A DNA stretch of 64,000 nucleotides from Ovis canadensis (lineage: Eukaryota; Chordata; Mammalia; Artiodactyla; Bovidae), in assembly GCF_042477335.2 (NCBI RefSeq), contig NC_091251.1:37030501-37094500 (forward strand), written 5' to 3'. The notes under the pieces are model-generated. The model did no database searches and was not told where the DNA came from. It worked only from the letters and a program-made list of their open reading frames with translations. A program made the position numbers and the translations under genes. This document shows positions 11,262 through 22,441 of the stretch, one piece after another (positions within the stretch are counted from its first letter, which is position 1; every line of letters starts with the position of its first letter).

Positions 11262-11435
11262 TTTCTAAAATTAATTAATTTTTTAATTGAAAGATAATTG
11301 CTTTATAGAATCTTGTCATTTTCTGCCAAATATCAGCATGAATCAGCCATAGGTATACTTTTTTCCCCTTTCGCTTGAACCTCCCTCTCATCTCTCTCCC
11401 CATCCCACCTGTTTAGGTTGTTACAGAGCATAAGG
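11262..11435 (-). mobile_element. L1 3'-UTR tail, antisense
   Basis: 'aattaattaattttttaattg' followed by 'aagataattgctttatagaa' and 'aatcagccataggtatac' is the antisense terminal part of a ruminant L1 3' UTR. Absent at the matching copy B site. Confidence 0.7.
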
Positions 11436-12384
11436 TCAGTTTTTAACTTAGAGATGAGTGAATGAACTTTATTCTCCAAATGATCAGTACTGAAATTACA
11501 TATAAACCATGTGAAAAAAAATCACCACCTCTTTTACTTCAATATAAATTCCAGATGGATGAAAGGCTCAAACTTTCTGAAAATCCATAGACATAAGATA
11601 GCATGTAAGTGAAAATACATATACTTGGGGGTGAGAGAAGATTTTGAGAAGCCTGAAACCACAGCATGAATTCATAAACAAAGGATGAAGAGTGTAGAGG
11701 ATATACAAAATGAAGGGCTGTCCTGGCCCTGGCGCTACAGGAGCCTCAACGCTGCTGCCCATGCTTACCCTGTCCTGCTTCCTGCAGCCCAAGACACCAC
11801 AGAGAGCACAAATATTGATATCCATCTCTACCTTGGTCAGGGTCTCTGGGTTATTTTCAATATTAGAAAATAACTTGGGTTTTTCCCCATTGGAAGACTT
11901 CTCTTCTACCAAGAGCACAGTGTAGTAAACAAACGAAAAAACCAGGAGACTGTTCTGCAGCAGCACAGCTAGGCTTTGTGGAGCATGGAAGTGTTTTTAC
12001 AGCTCTCTGGTGGCTCAGAGACGAGTTTAGTACAGGCCACTTTGGTGGTCTGTGTGTTTCTGGCAGTCTCTTCTCCTAGAGTTACACAGTCAACCTAGGG
12101 AAGGAGGTATATTCTAGCCTCAGGTGGGGAAGCGAGACTGAAGGCAGTCATACAATAGCACTGAGGAACAGAGATGTGAAGATCAGACTGACTTGTGGAA
12201 AAGGCTTGAACCAAGATTCTGCCAGACCTAAAGTAAAATTTGAAGCAATGTCCCATCACAAAGAGATACTGTTTACTATCAAACAACAACAAAGCTATAA
12301 GAATATCTTTATCATAAGCTTGTTTGGATGATGATGTATGTTTAGTGCTGAACTCAGGGCTTGGTGTATACTTGCCTATGATCT
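11436..12384. other. Unique duplicated sequence, no gene
   Basis: Matches 27930-29735 of copy B with indels. Short frames around 11568-11966 are open on both strands but are not kept intact in copy B, so no coding claim is made. Confidence 0.5.
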
Positions 12385-12963
12385 TCAGTTCAGTTCAGTC
12401 GCTCAGTCGTGTCCAAGTCTTTGCGACCCTATGAATCTCAGCACGCCAGGCTCCCTGTCCATCACCAACTCCCAGAGTTCACTCAGACTTATGTCCATCG
12501 AGTCAGTGATGCCATCCAGCCATCTCATCCTCAGTCGTCCCCTTCTCCTCCTGCCCCAATTGCTCCCAGCATCAGAGTCTTTTCCAGTGAGTCAACTCTT
12601 CGCATGAGGTGGCCAAAGTACTGGAGTTTCAGCTTTAGCATCATTCCCTCCAAAGAAATCCCAGGGCTGATCTCCTTCAGAATGGACTGGTTGGACCTCC
12701 TTGCAGTCCAAGGGACTCTCAAGAGTCTTTTCCAACACCACAGTTCAAAAGCATCAGTTCTTCGGCGCTCAGCTTTCTTCACAGTCCAACTCTCACATCC
12801 GTACATGACCGCAAGAAAAACCGTAGCCTTGACTAGATGGACCTTAGTCGGCAAAGTAATGTCTCTGCTTTTTAATATGCTGTCGAGCTTGGTCATAACT
12901 TTTCTTCCAAGGAGTAAGCATCTTTTAATTTCATGGCTGCAGTCACCATCTGCAATGATTTTA
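12385..12963 (-). mobile_element. BovB LINE 3' end, copy A only
   Basis: Begins at the 3' terminus 'cagttcagttcagtcgctcag' and keeps a 145-codon open stretch on the minus strand (12968-12531) reading '[12 protein letters not shown]'-like and '[15 protein letters not shown]' motifs. 5'-truncated and young-looking. Copy B has the empty site at about 29750. Confidence 0.9.
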
Positions 12964-13427
12964 GGCATTGTTATTTATTATTTTTATTTTTACTTCAAGG
13001 CAACCATAAGAAAGTACTTAATTCAGCCGTTCAACTTTGCTCCTCTCTTTTCCTATTTCAAGCACTGCCACTCTTTCGGGCGGTCAATATTCCCAGTATC
13101 AGGATATCTCCAGCCCTGTCCTTAACATATTCACTCTCTGAAGCTTTGACCATACAAAGAATAAATGAGGCAAAAGACCATGGGCAAAGATAGGCCAAGA
13201 AGCCTGCTCTCTAGTGTACCTAAGGTACTTGGCCTTCCCCTGGGAAGAAATCTTCCTTGGAGAATTCTTGTTCAACAGTCAGATCTGGACAGGGATTTAA
13301 AAGAGATCAACAGACCCAAGAATCCTCTATGAATGATGACATTTTCCACTAAATAGTAGACTGTGCCCTGATGTCTAGCACTTGGGCCTATTTTCTAGAC
13401 CACGGGTCACTACTACTCAGGCTCCCT
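12964..13427. other. Unique duplicated sequence, no gene
   Basis: Matches copy B at 29755-29945 and 30531-30800, where a solo LTR intervenes. No conserved frame. Confidence 0.5.
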
Positions 13428-14401
13428 TGTTGTTGATGTTGTTGTTTAGTCTCCCAGTCATTTTCGACTCTGTGACCCCATGGACTGCAGTAAGCCAGGT
13501 CTCCCTGTCCCTTACCATCTCCTGCAGTTTGCCCGAGTTCATGTTCATTGTGTTGGTGGTGCCGTCCACCCATCTCATCCTCTGACACCCTCTTCTGCTC
13601 TCACTCTTTCCTAGCATCAGGGACTTTCCCAATGAGTCATCTGTTCGCATCAGATGACCAAAATACTGGAGCTTCAGCTTCAGCATCAGTCCTTCCAGTG
13701 AATATTCAGGCTAGATCTCCCTTAAGATTGACTGCTTTGATCTCCTTGCTGTCCAAGGGACTTGCAGGAGTCTTCGCCAGCACCACAGTTTGAAGGCATC
13801 AACTCTTTGGCATTTTGCCTTCTTTACGGTCCAACTCTCACAACCATACGTAACTACTGGGAAGACCATAGCCTTGACTATATGGACCTTTGTCAGCAGA
13901 GTAATGTCTCTGCTTTTGTCTAAGTTTGTCATCGCTTTCCTGCCAAGAAGCAACTGTCTTCTGATTTCATGGCTGTAGTCACTGTCCACAGTGATTTTGG
14001 AGTCCAAGAAGAAGAAATGTATCAACTTCCACATTTCCCCTTCTATTTGGCATGCAGTAATGGGGCCAGGTGCCATGATCTTAGTCTTGTGTTTTAATAT
14101 TGAATCTTAAGCTGGCTCTTTCACTCTCCTCCTTTACCCTTATCAAGAGGCTCTTTAGTTCCTCTTCACTTTCTGCCATTAGAGTGGTATCATCTGCACA
14201 TCTGAGGTTGTTGCTATTTCTCCCGCCTATCTTGATTTCAGCTTGTAACTCATTCAACCCGGCATGTCTCATGACAAACAGAGTTACAGCAGACAGCCCT
14301 GTCTTACTCCTTTCTCGATCCTGAACCAATCAGTTGTGCCATACAGGGTTCTAACTGTTGCTTCTTGACCCCCATCCAGGTTTCTCAGGAGACAGATAAG
14401 A
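13428..14401 (-). mobile_element. BovB LINE fragment, copy A only
   Basis: Antisense BovB of about 970 bp, from the 3' region up to the RT palm. The catalytic YADD appears as CADD ('NNLRCADDTTLMAES'). It sits between 'ggctccctt' and 'ggcttcctt', a probable TSD; copy B is uninterrupted 'ggctcccttaagg' near 30797. Confidence 0.9.
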
Positions 14402-15034
14402 TGGCTTCCTTAAGGAATGTTTTTCTTGAAGTCCCCTAACATGATTAGCATGAAGCATTATAAAGATGTGCCTCAGAAGTAGGTGCCATATTAAATATTT
14501 CCATTTCTTTTTAAATAGTAGAATTCTTGAAAGAATAAAAGGAACCACCCAGTTTCCCACATTTGTGTGGTAAAGACAGTTGTTCATGTATATGACAGGT
14601 ATTGGAGAAATATTAGTGCAGCCTCCAGTGGGGTGAATAGACATGGTGACGCACACATATGGAAGGAAAGCTGTGGCTGTGCAGTCTCTGATGAGGAGGG
14701 TACCATGATGGCACATAGGCACACAGGATGGGAAGAATTTAGATAGGAAAATCTGAGACGGAATCATGAAGTCTTCCTTAAAGAAAAGATTTAAAAAAGA
14801 CTCACAAGGTCAGTAATGTACCTTAGTGAAAGAGTTCTTCTGAGTGGGGAGAGGTGGCCGAGGAGACTGTAACTTGGACCCACGATTCCAGGCAATGAGG
14901 TGATGGTAATAGTATTTAGACCAATCCACACACATTTGGTGCTCATTTGACATGATGGATCTTGCTTGATCCCTTGTGCAAGGGTATTGATGGTCAGAAA
15001 TGAGCAAGAGGAGAAAGCCAGAAGATGAAGAATG
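14402..15034. other. Unique duplicated sequence, no gene
   Basis: Aligns well with 30800-31412 of copy B, including the 'cagtctctgatg' and 'catgatggatcttgct' stretches. No frame is conserved. Probably intron of the RNASE9-like transcript. Confidence 0.5.
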
Positions 15035-15244
15035 AAGTGAAGTGAAATCACTCAGTAGTGTCCAACTCTTGTGACCCCATGGACTGTAGTCCATCAGGTT
15101 CCTCTGTCCATGGGATTCTCTAGGCAAGAATACTGGAGTGGGTTGCCATTTCCTTCTCCAGGGAATCTTCCTGATCCAGGAATCAAACCCGAGTATCCTG
15201 CATTGCAGGCAGATTCTTTACTGACTGAGCTATGAGGGAAGCCC
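15035..15244 (-). mobile_element. Bov-tA SINE, copy A only
   Basis: Flanked by the perfect 13-bp TSD 'aagatgaagaatg' (15022-15034 and 15245-15257). Copy B shows the pre-insertion site 'agaagatgaagaatggtcc' near 31403. Confidence 0.95.
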
Positions 15245-15395
15245 AAGATGAAGAATGGTCCTCAGAGAAGCAAGATGTTGGTGAGGGGGAAAGGGGGATC
15301 ATGTACAGCTCTTTAGACCAAGTTCTTAACTCCAGGAAGAGAACAGATACATTTACTTCAGAAGGAGGGAGTGCATGAGCCTCTTCTCTGCCTCC

Positions 15396-15580
15396 TGCCT
15401 CAGTGCCCTCTTGACTTCTTGTCCTCTTTCCCTTCCTTCCTGCCCTTCACCTCTCTCTCGCTCTCTTCCTTGGTTCTTCCTTGTTTCCTTCTCTCTCTCT
15501 CTCTCTCTACTGTTGTCTCTCTCTGCCTTTCTCCTCTTCTCTCCATTTTCCTTCACCTTTCCCTCTCTTACCCACAGTCT
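15396..15580 (+). repeat. Polypyrimidine (CT-rich) tract before RNASE9-like A
   Basis: About 185 bp almost wholly C/T, including (TC)n at 15490-15509. It lies about 200 bp upstream of the coding exon. The equivalent tract in copy B is at 31560-31745. Both open frames here are artefacts of composition. Confidence 0.85.
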
Positions 15581-15761
15581 TTTAGATTGAATATAGCTCC
15601 CCTAAGGTCACCTTGGAGTAAACATTTCACAGGTATTGAGATAGATCCTGAGTTGTCAAATTTTAAACGGTCCAAAGTCTTAGAGCTCAGAACAGCAAAA
15701 GGTGGTAGAAATGGGCCTGCACAGGAACAGAAGGCATAGCCTCACAGTGGACATAACTCCT

Positions 15762-15782
15762 TCTCTCTTGTATTCCCTTCAG
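15762..15782 (+). other. Splice acceptor of RNASE9-like A coding exon
   Basis: Pyrimidine-rich 'tctcttgtattcccttcag' ends in AG at 15781-15782. The string is identical in copy B (ending 31951). It puts the exon start six bases before the ATG, so the longer frame starting at 15702 is not the real start. Confidence 0.75.
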
Positions 15783-15788
15783 GAAAAC

Positions 15789-16337
15789 ATGGGGACTCTG
15801 ATCAACAAGCAGCTCCTGTTTCTGCTCTTCCTGCTGCTGAAGCCACTGCAGTTTGTGAAGATAACTGATCCACATTTATCACCTGAAAGACGACAAGAAA
15901 TAGAAGACTATATAAATGACTTATATGCTACAGGGCCTACCAAACCACCTACCAAGGAAACATTCAAAACCCGTGTCATTATTGATTCTGAAATGCCGTT
16001 AACTGACCGAGAATACTGCAATCTCGAAATGAAGATGAAACGTGTTCACAATAGGCTTTATTGTGTGAAAGAGCATTTCTTCCTCCAAGCATCATATGAC
16101 GACATTCAAAAGATCTGTCATAACATGTTTGTGCAATGTAAAGATGGGATTAGGAAATGTCACAGGAGCCGGAAAATAATATCAGGAGTGCATTGTGTTT
16201 TAACAAGTGGGGTCATGATGCCATTTTGTGAATACATATCGTCTTACAAGGAGGGATGGGTCTTTATCACTTGTCAATGGGAAGATAATACTGGAGAAAT
16301 TATCCCTGTGTCTGTAACTGATATTTTGGCCATATAA
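15789..16337 (+). CDS. RNASE9: RNASE9-like protein A (inactive ribonuclease-like)
   Basis: A 182-aa secreted member of the RNase A superfamily. Residues 1-22 are a signal peptide (LLFLLFLLL core). An acidic linker leads to TGPTKPPTKE, a motif close to human RNASE9. The RNase fold follows from about residue 65, with eight cysteines in the RNase A pattern (EYC, LYC, KIC, VQC, RKC, VHC, FC, ITC). The catalytic residues are gone: no His before the first Cys, CVKEH replaces the Lys41 motif CKPVN, and PVS replaces the PVH of His119. Cleavage of RNA is therefore not expected. The mammalian RNASE9 family is epididymal; a role in sperm maturation is inference from the family. The loop CKDGIRKCHRS is nearly that of human RNASE9, so this copy looks like the conserved one. 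The start was chosen because the splice acceptor lies just upstream. A paralogue lies at 31958. Confidence 0.9.
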   Translation: MGTLINKQLLFLLFLLLKPLQFVKITDPHLSPERRQEIEDYINDLYATGPTKPPTKETFKTRVIIDSEMPLTDREYCNLEMKMKRVHNRLYCVKEHFFLQASYDDIQKICHNMFVQCKDGIRKCHRSRKIISGVHCVLTSGVMMPFCEYISSYKEGWVFITCQWEDNTGEIIPVSVTDILAI

Positions 16338-16671
16338 AGAACCATCCACCAGGAAAATCTCTTTCCCTCCACCCCTCTAGAAGTATATTCTCTAAGATGT
16401 TAAAGCAAGAAGATAGAATCCTATTCTTACTGATCCTTACAAGTCAAACTTGAGAATGGAAATTTTGATCCCATTTACTTTCATCATTCACTGCCTGCCC
16501 TTTTTCTCCTTACACCAGGCAAAGGAAAGGTGGGCTGGATTAGGAGATAGTGCTCTGAGACATGGATTCAAACAGGTCACAGAGTTTAGCACACTTTGAA
16601 TTTTTTATGTGGATGAATGCCTGCAGGGAAAGGATGACCAGCACCAAGAGGAATAGGAAATGTTTCCTGAT

Positions 16672-16862
16672 AAGTGAAAGTGAAAGCCCCTCAGTCGTGT
16701 CCAACTCTTCGTGACCCCATGGACTATACAGTCCATGGAATTCTCCAGAATACTGGAGTGGGTAGCCTTTCCTTTCTCCAAGGGATCTTTCCAACCCAGG
16801 GATTGAACCCAGGTCTCTCACATTGCAGGCAGATTCTTTACCAGCTGAGCCACAACAGAAGC
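16672..16862 (-). mobile_element. Bov-tA SINE inside the 3' UTR of gene A
   Basis: Antisense Bov-tA lying between the stop codon and the conserved AATAAA of gene A. Absent from gene B (site near 32808). The tRNA-like head is degraded at the right end ('acagaagctcc'). Confidence 0.85.
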
Positions 16863-16903
16863 TCCAAAGTTGTATCCATGTGAATTTCTGGTTCAGTAGA
16901 AAT

Positions 16904-16909
16904 AATAAA
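16904..16909 (+). promoter_or_regulatory. Polyadenylation signal of RNASE9-like A
   Basis: 'aataaa' followed by 'gtgcatcgatgtagctgggtgtctctgg'. The same signal and downstream GT-rich text occur in copy B at 32853, which supports shared use. The 3' UTR would be about 590 nt. Confidence 0.65.
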
Positions 16910-16997
16910 GTGCATCGATGTAGCTGGGTGTCTCTGGAATGCTTATGTGGGGTTTTTGGGTTTGCCTGACCTTCCTCTGTGACACAACTTGAAACAA

Positions 16998-17235
16998 AAA
17001 GAATTGAAGGGACTTTCTTGGTAGTCCAGTGGCTAAGATTCTAGGCTCCCAATACAGGAACTCTGGGTTCCTGTTCTGGTGTTGGAATTAGATCCCGCAT
17101 GCCTAATCCAAGAGTTTACATGCCGCAAATGTAAACATGCCACAAGCTCCAACTAAAAATTTGGATGCCACAAAGAAGATCAAGACCTCGAATGCTACAA
17201 GAAAAACCTGGCACATTAAGTAAATAAATAATTTG
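16998..17235 (+). mobile_element. CHR-type SINE shared by both copies
   Basis: 'gggactttcttggtagtccag' tRNA-like head and 'aagtaaataaataa' tail. The paralogous insertion is at 32956-33195 with identical flanking 'aaaaagaattg', so it predates the duplication. Confidence 0.75.
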
Positions 17236-17454
17236 TTTTAAAGAAGAGTTGGGAACCCCCTGTGACACTGTGAAATTCACATTCTTAGTTGGTATATCTG
17301 CAGAATTTTCACTGTTCTCTTCTTTCCATGCCATACAATACTCATGGGGACAGGAAGATATAGATATAACAAGAACCATCTCAGCATGAATACCTAATAT
17401 TCAGAATAGCAAACTCCCCAAAGTACTTTCCAGCTGTCCAATGCTGCTTTTGTG

Positions 17455-17760
17455 AATTCCCACATCTTGGTTTCTTTTCTTTTCACCATTTATTAGATTA
17501 TAGTTGATTTACTATATAAATGTTAGTTGTTTTCAGGTGTACAGAAAAGTAAATCTGTTATGCTTATACATAGTATCCACTCCTTTTAAGATTCTTTTTG
17601 CATATAGGTCACTATAGAGTATTGAGTAGAGTTTCTTGTGTTATACACTAGGTCCTTATAAGTTGTCTACTGTTTATAGCAATGTGTATATGCCAACCCC
17701 AATCTTCTAATTTGTCCCCCCCACATCTTTGTTTTAGCTTAGCCATCACTGTTTATACAA
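17455..17760 (-). mobile_element. L1 3'-region fragment shared by both copies
   Basis: 'ttagattatagttgatttac' followed by 'aggtgtacagaaaagtaaatctgttatgc' is antisense L1 3' sequence. The counterpart is at 33655-33930. Confidence 0.6.
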
Positions 17761-18679
17761 ATCCAAACTTTCTGGCATGGTCACATTCATTCACCATTTC
17801 TTTTTCTCACCTTGCTGTAGCTGCGGCTTCATCTGAGAAAATTCCACTTCCGAGAGTGGCTGGAGATCCAGTATGAGAAAAGAAACCTGTCTGTCCCGTT
17901 TTGGTAACAACTTCTCCCTCCCTTTGTAAAATTCCTTGATACCCTTTGATCATTATTCCCTATAACTTACTGAAAATGGAATAAAAAGGAGTGGGGAAAG
18001 ATGGGAGGGAGAGTGCCTATCATTCTTACACATTTCATTGCAATCCAATCTGCACGTGTCCTCCATCCCCATCTCTACAGGGACATCCATGGGACATGCC
18101 TATCTCCATGTCCCATTCCCTATCCTTGTCTTTAGACTCAGAGCTAGGTCCTTATTTATCAACAAGGGCCTAGGGTTCAGTGCTGCCAGACCCCAATTCT
18201 GTGACTAAGAAAATCAAACTTCTAGACAGCACTTTTACATGGAAACTCATAACTTTTAATTGTAATTTCTGAGTGAATGAGGATTCCGTCAAACATTTGA
18301 GGTCACCATGATACCTTCCAAAACCACCTTTCTAGACATCAGCTGAAGAAATTCTCCACATAGGCTAGCTTGGATATGTGCCTGGGACCATCTCATTTGC
18401 ATCATGTTCAAGTCAAGTATCTTGGGGTTCTACAACATACAATAAATATATTTATTTTTAATGTAATCATCATAATGTATTTCTTTTTCTCCAGGTAAAT
18501 TATCAGATCATTACACATTCTGTAATTAAAGCCATGGAAACAGAACAATGATTATTTACACAGATTGTTCCTCTTATCTAATATTACGTATAAATCTAGA
18601 TCTTGACTCCTACCCACTAGATTCCCTATGATAACGCAGTTCGTGAGGATAGTTGATGAGGGTTTGTCAGACGAACACA
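17761..18679. other. Unique duplicated sequence, no gene
   Basis: Aligns with 33931-34780. No frame is kept in both copies. Confidence 0.5.
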
Positions 18680-18770
18680 TTTACTTTCTGCTGTGTCTTT
18701 GTGCTAAACCTTTGAATAAGAAGAGGAATGAATGTGGATTGCTTCATTACATATTAACATTCTTTATTAA
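18680..18770 (+). repeat. 91-bp block with a near-identical partner at 27743-27835
   Basis: 'tttactttctgctgtgtctt' through 'ttcattacatattaacattctttattaa' recurs in copy B, but at a non-paralogous position. The true paralogous position (about 34780) lacks it. Family unknown. Confidence 0.7.
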
Positions 18771-18894
18771 TAATACAATTAAGATAAGGTAAAATGGTAA
18801 TTTCCAGCTTTATGCATATTAAGATTGCAAAAGATTATTGTCCTGTGCCCTTAGCACAGTCTCCTCTCAATAAAACAAAACTACTAAGGTGAAC

Positions 18895-19285
18895 ATTATC
18901 CCATTACAATTTATTCTTTTTGTTAGTGTCCCTTGAGATGATGCACATTAATTTTACTTAAATGTGGTGAAATTATTTATCCTTTTGTGATGGTTTGTTT
19001 TCCTCAGCATAATGACTTCAGCTTTCATCCACATTGTAGCATATGTTCGAATTTCCTTCCTTTTGAGGGCTAAATAATATTTGATGAAATGTACATAACA
19101 CATGTTGTTTATTCTTCCATTTACTGATGAACACTTCCACCATTTGCCTATTGTAAATAGTGCTGCTTTGAACAGAGATGTACAAATATCTGTTCCAGTT
19201 CTTAGTTTCAACTCTTGTGAGTATATACCAGGAAGTGAAATTTTTAGATTTTTAGCTGTTTGAAATGTGAGAGTCAAACAACACT
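18895..19285 (-). mobile_element. L1 fragment shared by both copies
   Basis: Antisense L1 3' region ('gtaaatagtgctgctttgaacagagatgtac'); the counterpart is at 34910-35260, so it predates the duplication. Confidence 0.65.
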
Positions 19286-19433
19286 ATGTTCAATATACTG
19301 ATAATTTATAACTGAATGAGAAACTGTAATGATGCCAATCAAAATACACACACACAGAAAGAAACTGAACTTTCTGATTTAGTAACACAAATTCAGATAA
19401 TTTGACTTTTTTAATTACGTAAAATAGTTTGAA

Positions 19434-19616
19434 CGTGAAAGTCACTCAGTCATGTCTGACTCTCTGCAACTCCATACAGTCCATGGAATTTCCCAGGCCA
19501 GAATACTGGAGTGGGTAGCCTTTCCCTTCTCCAGGAGATCTTCCCAACCCAGGGATTGAAACCAGCTCCCCTGCATTGTGGGTGGATTCTTTACCAGTTG
19601 AGCCACCGGGAAAGCT
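19434..19616 (-). mobile_element. Bov-tA SINE, copy A only
   Basis: Antisense SINE from 'cgtgaaagtcactcag' to 'ccaccgggaaagc'. Copy B reads straight through ('gtaaaagagctggaagacacc' near 35405). Confidence 0.85.
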
Positions 19617-19989
19617 AAATAGGTTGAAGGAACCTAAAATAACAACCAAGGTAAATTTTGCTGCCACCCTTAAGAGTTGAAATTTTGATGCAGATATGCT
19701 GAATTTAGAAAAAAAAATTCACACTTTTTTTGCATCTGGGTTTGAGAAGCACTTTCACACTGCACATATTTTTAAATTAAATGTAATTTACTTTAAACCA
19801 GATGTAACCAGGTTTGTAAAAAAATTTTTTTGGTGTCTTTTGCCATAGGAATTATTATATTATGTGATTTGTTTCAGGCAAAGTTTTCTGTGCGCTTATG
19901 TATATGGGTATGTAATTTAGTCTCTGTGTGTAAGCAAGTCTTTCAATCGTTTTCTTTATGCCTGTGTGCCTCTTTTGTATAATAATGAC

Positions 19990-20112
19990 ATTCTTGGTAG
20001 TTTCCTGGTAGTCTAGTGGCGAGGATTCCATGCTTTCACTGCCATTTCCTGGGTTTAATCCCTAATTGGAATACTGAGATCCTGCCTGCTGGGCAGCACG
20101 GCCAGAAGAAAA
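19990..20112 (+). mobile_element. tRNA-derived SINE shared by both copies
   Basis: 'gtttcctggtagtctagtggcgaggattcc' is a tRNA-like head. The counterpart at 35763-35880 marks the last clear homology of the tandem duplication. Confidence 0.55.
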
Positions 20113-20115
20113 GAA

Positions 20116-20514
20116 ACGAGAAACATACCTTATTCAATCCTAAGTATGAAAAAAAAAATGCTACTATACTTGTATCAATATCCTTAATGTTTTCTAAATA
20201 TTACTTTGATCTCAAGTCCAACATACATTGGGAAGCGAGAGAATGTGTGTGTGTGGGGGGGGGGGCTACATGGAATGAACACTGGAACCTATGTTGTTTT
20301 TACTGATATGCAGCCAATTGTCTCACTAGATTTATGTTTCTCTTCCCAAGAAAATCTATGGGATAATCTATCCCACCATATTCCATACTTCTATTTTTCT
20401 ACTAATCCTAATCTGTCAGAAGGACCAGATAATGAAATCAGTCAAACCAGTGGCCATATCTTGGATATCTTAGTCATTTCCTTCTAAACTCACACTGAGG
20501 GGCATTTCAGGTGC
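20116..20514. other. Spacer between duplicated copies, no gene
   Basis: Not duplicated. Contains (GT)n/G11 at 20244-20265. No coding support. Confidence 0.5.
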
Positions 20515-20715
20515 TCCAGGCTGGTGGCTCAGACAGTAAAGAGCCTGCCTGCAATGCGGGAGACTCAGGTTGGATCCCTGGGTCTGGAAGATACCCTGGA
20601 GAAGGAAATGGCAACCCACTCCAAAATTCTTGCTTGGAAAATCCCATGGATGGAGGAGCCCGGTAGGCTACAGTCACAAAGAGTTGGACATGACTCAGTG
20701 AATTCACTTTCACCT
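20515..20715 (+). mobile_element. Bov-tA SINE
   Basis: 'ggctggtggctcagacagtaaag' head, then 'ctggagaaggaaatggcaacccactcc', ending 'gagttggacatgactcagtg'. It lies in the spacer between the two copies. Confidence 0.85.
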
Positions 20716-20820
20716 TCAGTGGTTAAAACTCAGCACTTCCACTCCAATGGGCACTGGTTCAATCCCTGATCAGGAATCTAGGATCCCACCTATGCCTGGT
20801 GTGTCCAAAACTAAATAAAT
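20716..20820 (+). mobile_element. Short CHR-like SINE
   Basis: 'agtggttaaaactcagcacttcc' tRNA-like head and an 'aactaaataaataaata' tail directly after the Bov-tA element. Confidence 0.5.
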
Positions 20821-21337
20821 AAATACTTACATTGTCATCTGATCTGTAAAAATCCTTTAAATAAATTCACATTGACATTACATGAAGATATACTAGATAT
20901 CAATGCAGCAAATCTTTAAACATTTTTGCGAAATCATACAAAAAGGGCTAAACAAGGCATGAGCAAGTATAAATTTGCAGAAAGCTACAATCGAGAGAAA
21001 ATTCTGTCATCTGAGACCTAGTTTGACTCCATTTTTGCAACATAAGATGTTAAAATTACTCTATATTTGTGCTCTGAAAGTTGATTTTCAATTACTGAGA
21101 CACTCTTACTTAGTGTGTCTCTACTCTGTGCACTTCTGGAAGCTCCAGATACTTAAGCCATCACAGTGATCCTAAGGGGAAGAAATGTCTTGAATTCACC
21201 AAAAGGTGTGCATTTCAGTGAACCCACTGATCCTCTAATGGCCCATAAGGATCACATTGTTCTCCAGGTTTTCTCAAACTGACCCCATTTTCAGTTTAGT
21301 TATAGGTCTGAAGGTCTGAAGCATAATTATTGCCTCT

Positions 21338-21574
21338 GCTGCTGCTGCGAAGTCGCTTCAGTCATGTCCGACTCTGTGCAACCCCGATTCTCCAGGCGAG
21401 AACACTAGAGTGGGTTGCCATTTCCTTCTCTAATGCATGAATGTGAAAAGTGAAAGTGAAGTCGCTCAGTCATGTCTGACTCTTACCAACCCCAGGGACT
21501 GCAGCCTACCAGGCTCCTCTGTCCGTGGGATTTTCCAGGCAAAAGTACTGGAGTGGGGTGCCATTGCCTTCTCC
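21338..21574 (-). mobile_element. Bov-A2 SINE, copy B only
   Basis: Antisense dimeric SINE starting with 'gctgctgctgcgaagtcgc', flanked by the perfect 13-bp TSD 'aattattgcctct' (21325-21337 and 21575-21587). Confidence 0.95.
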
Positions 21575-22320
21575 AATTATTGCCTCTATATGATACTAAA
21601 AAGTATAAATTTAAAGTTGCTTAGGGTGAGATCTTTCTTCCAGAATTTAATAGAGAAATACTCTGGGATCTACTCACAAAGGTAAGTCTAATTGTATGGA
21701 CTAAGTGTTTAGACTGTCTCTTGTAGTTTAACTATCCAGACTGAGAAATTGACATTACCTGATGGTGATAAAGGGTAGGAGTTCGCTGATACCAGAACGT
21801 GGCATTCTGAGAAATTGGCACTTAATATTGGATAACATGCCCAAACCAGCTCTTAAAGATACATTTCTTCAATGACGCTTCCTCAGAATTATTTTAGTTT
21901 TGAGAAACTGACAGCTTTCAAGATCACTACAAGAAATTAACCCTTTAGAAAGAGCAGTTGAATAAGGTTATGTTTAGGGCTTCCCCTCCCTCACCATGTA
22001 ATCTTTATTTCAAACATTATTTGGGACCATGTTGCAGATATCTTCTGTGTTTTGATTTCCCCCCTGCTTTTTTCAAATGGACATTTCTACTTTTGTATTG
22101 GGTGTCCATTCCTTTGTTTGCCTTGTAGGGGAACAGCTTTTCTGTCAGCAATTGCAATTCTACTCGGGTTTTAACTTGTGGTTTTGCCTTTTCTTCTCAG
22201 AGACAGACCTGAGCTTCAGGTGGACCAATCGGGGGCGTTCAGGTTCATGGATTTATGCACGCGACAGAAATGAGGCCAATCGGGAAAGATACTTGTTGTG
22301 TTGGATAACTGTCTCTGCTA

Positions 22321-22441
22321 GTCTGTGGAGAGGCCCTGCCTGTGCATGAAGCTAGCATAGAAAGCAGAGTGGAATGAGAGAGAAAACAGAGTGAAGGATT
22401 GGATTTCTTCATCCTGCTGTGTGTCTCAGACATCTGTTTCT
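22321..22441 (+). other. Candidate non-coding first exon of RNASE9-like B
   Basis: Paralogue of 9217-9342, ending at the same strong donor ('gtgagtcagtacagg' from 22442). The upstream 75 bp with the TATA-like box of copy A are deleted here. The L1 insertion begins only 58 bp past the donor. Confidence 0.3.

Larger units (their letters stand above)
7965..20115. repeat. Segmental duplication, copy A (RNASE9-like A)
   Basis: Collinear with 21117-35880. Matching anchors: 7990/21140, 8460/21620, 8790/21960, 9300/22400, 9410/26420, 12100/28965, 14820/31200, 15760/31930, 16900/32850, 17460/33640, 18260/34340 and 19990/35763. By eye the non-repeat parts are roughly 80-88% identical. Edges are estimates. 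Confidence 0.85.

Noticed and set aside
11685-11925. Possible small secreted protein (MKGCPGPGATGAS...)
   Set aside because: The frame is not conserved in copy B (28195-28700), where an extra 324 bp interrupts it.
12409-13125. 238-aa plus-strand open frame
   Set aside because: It reads the antisense strand of a BovB 3' end; similar antisense frames recur at 6691-7320 and 40240-40878.
15702-15788. Longer N-terminus for RNASE9-like A beginning at 15702 (and likewise 31871 for B)
   Set aside because: The conserved acceptor AG at 15781-15782 (31950-31951 in B) lies inside it, and the signal peptide starts at the later ATG.
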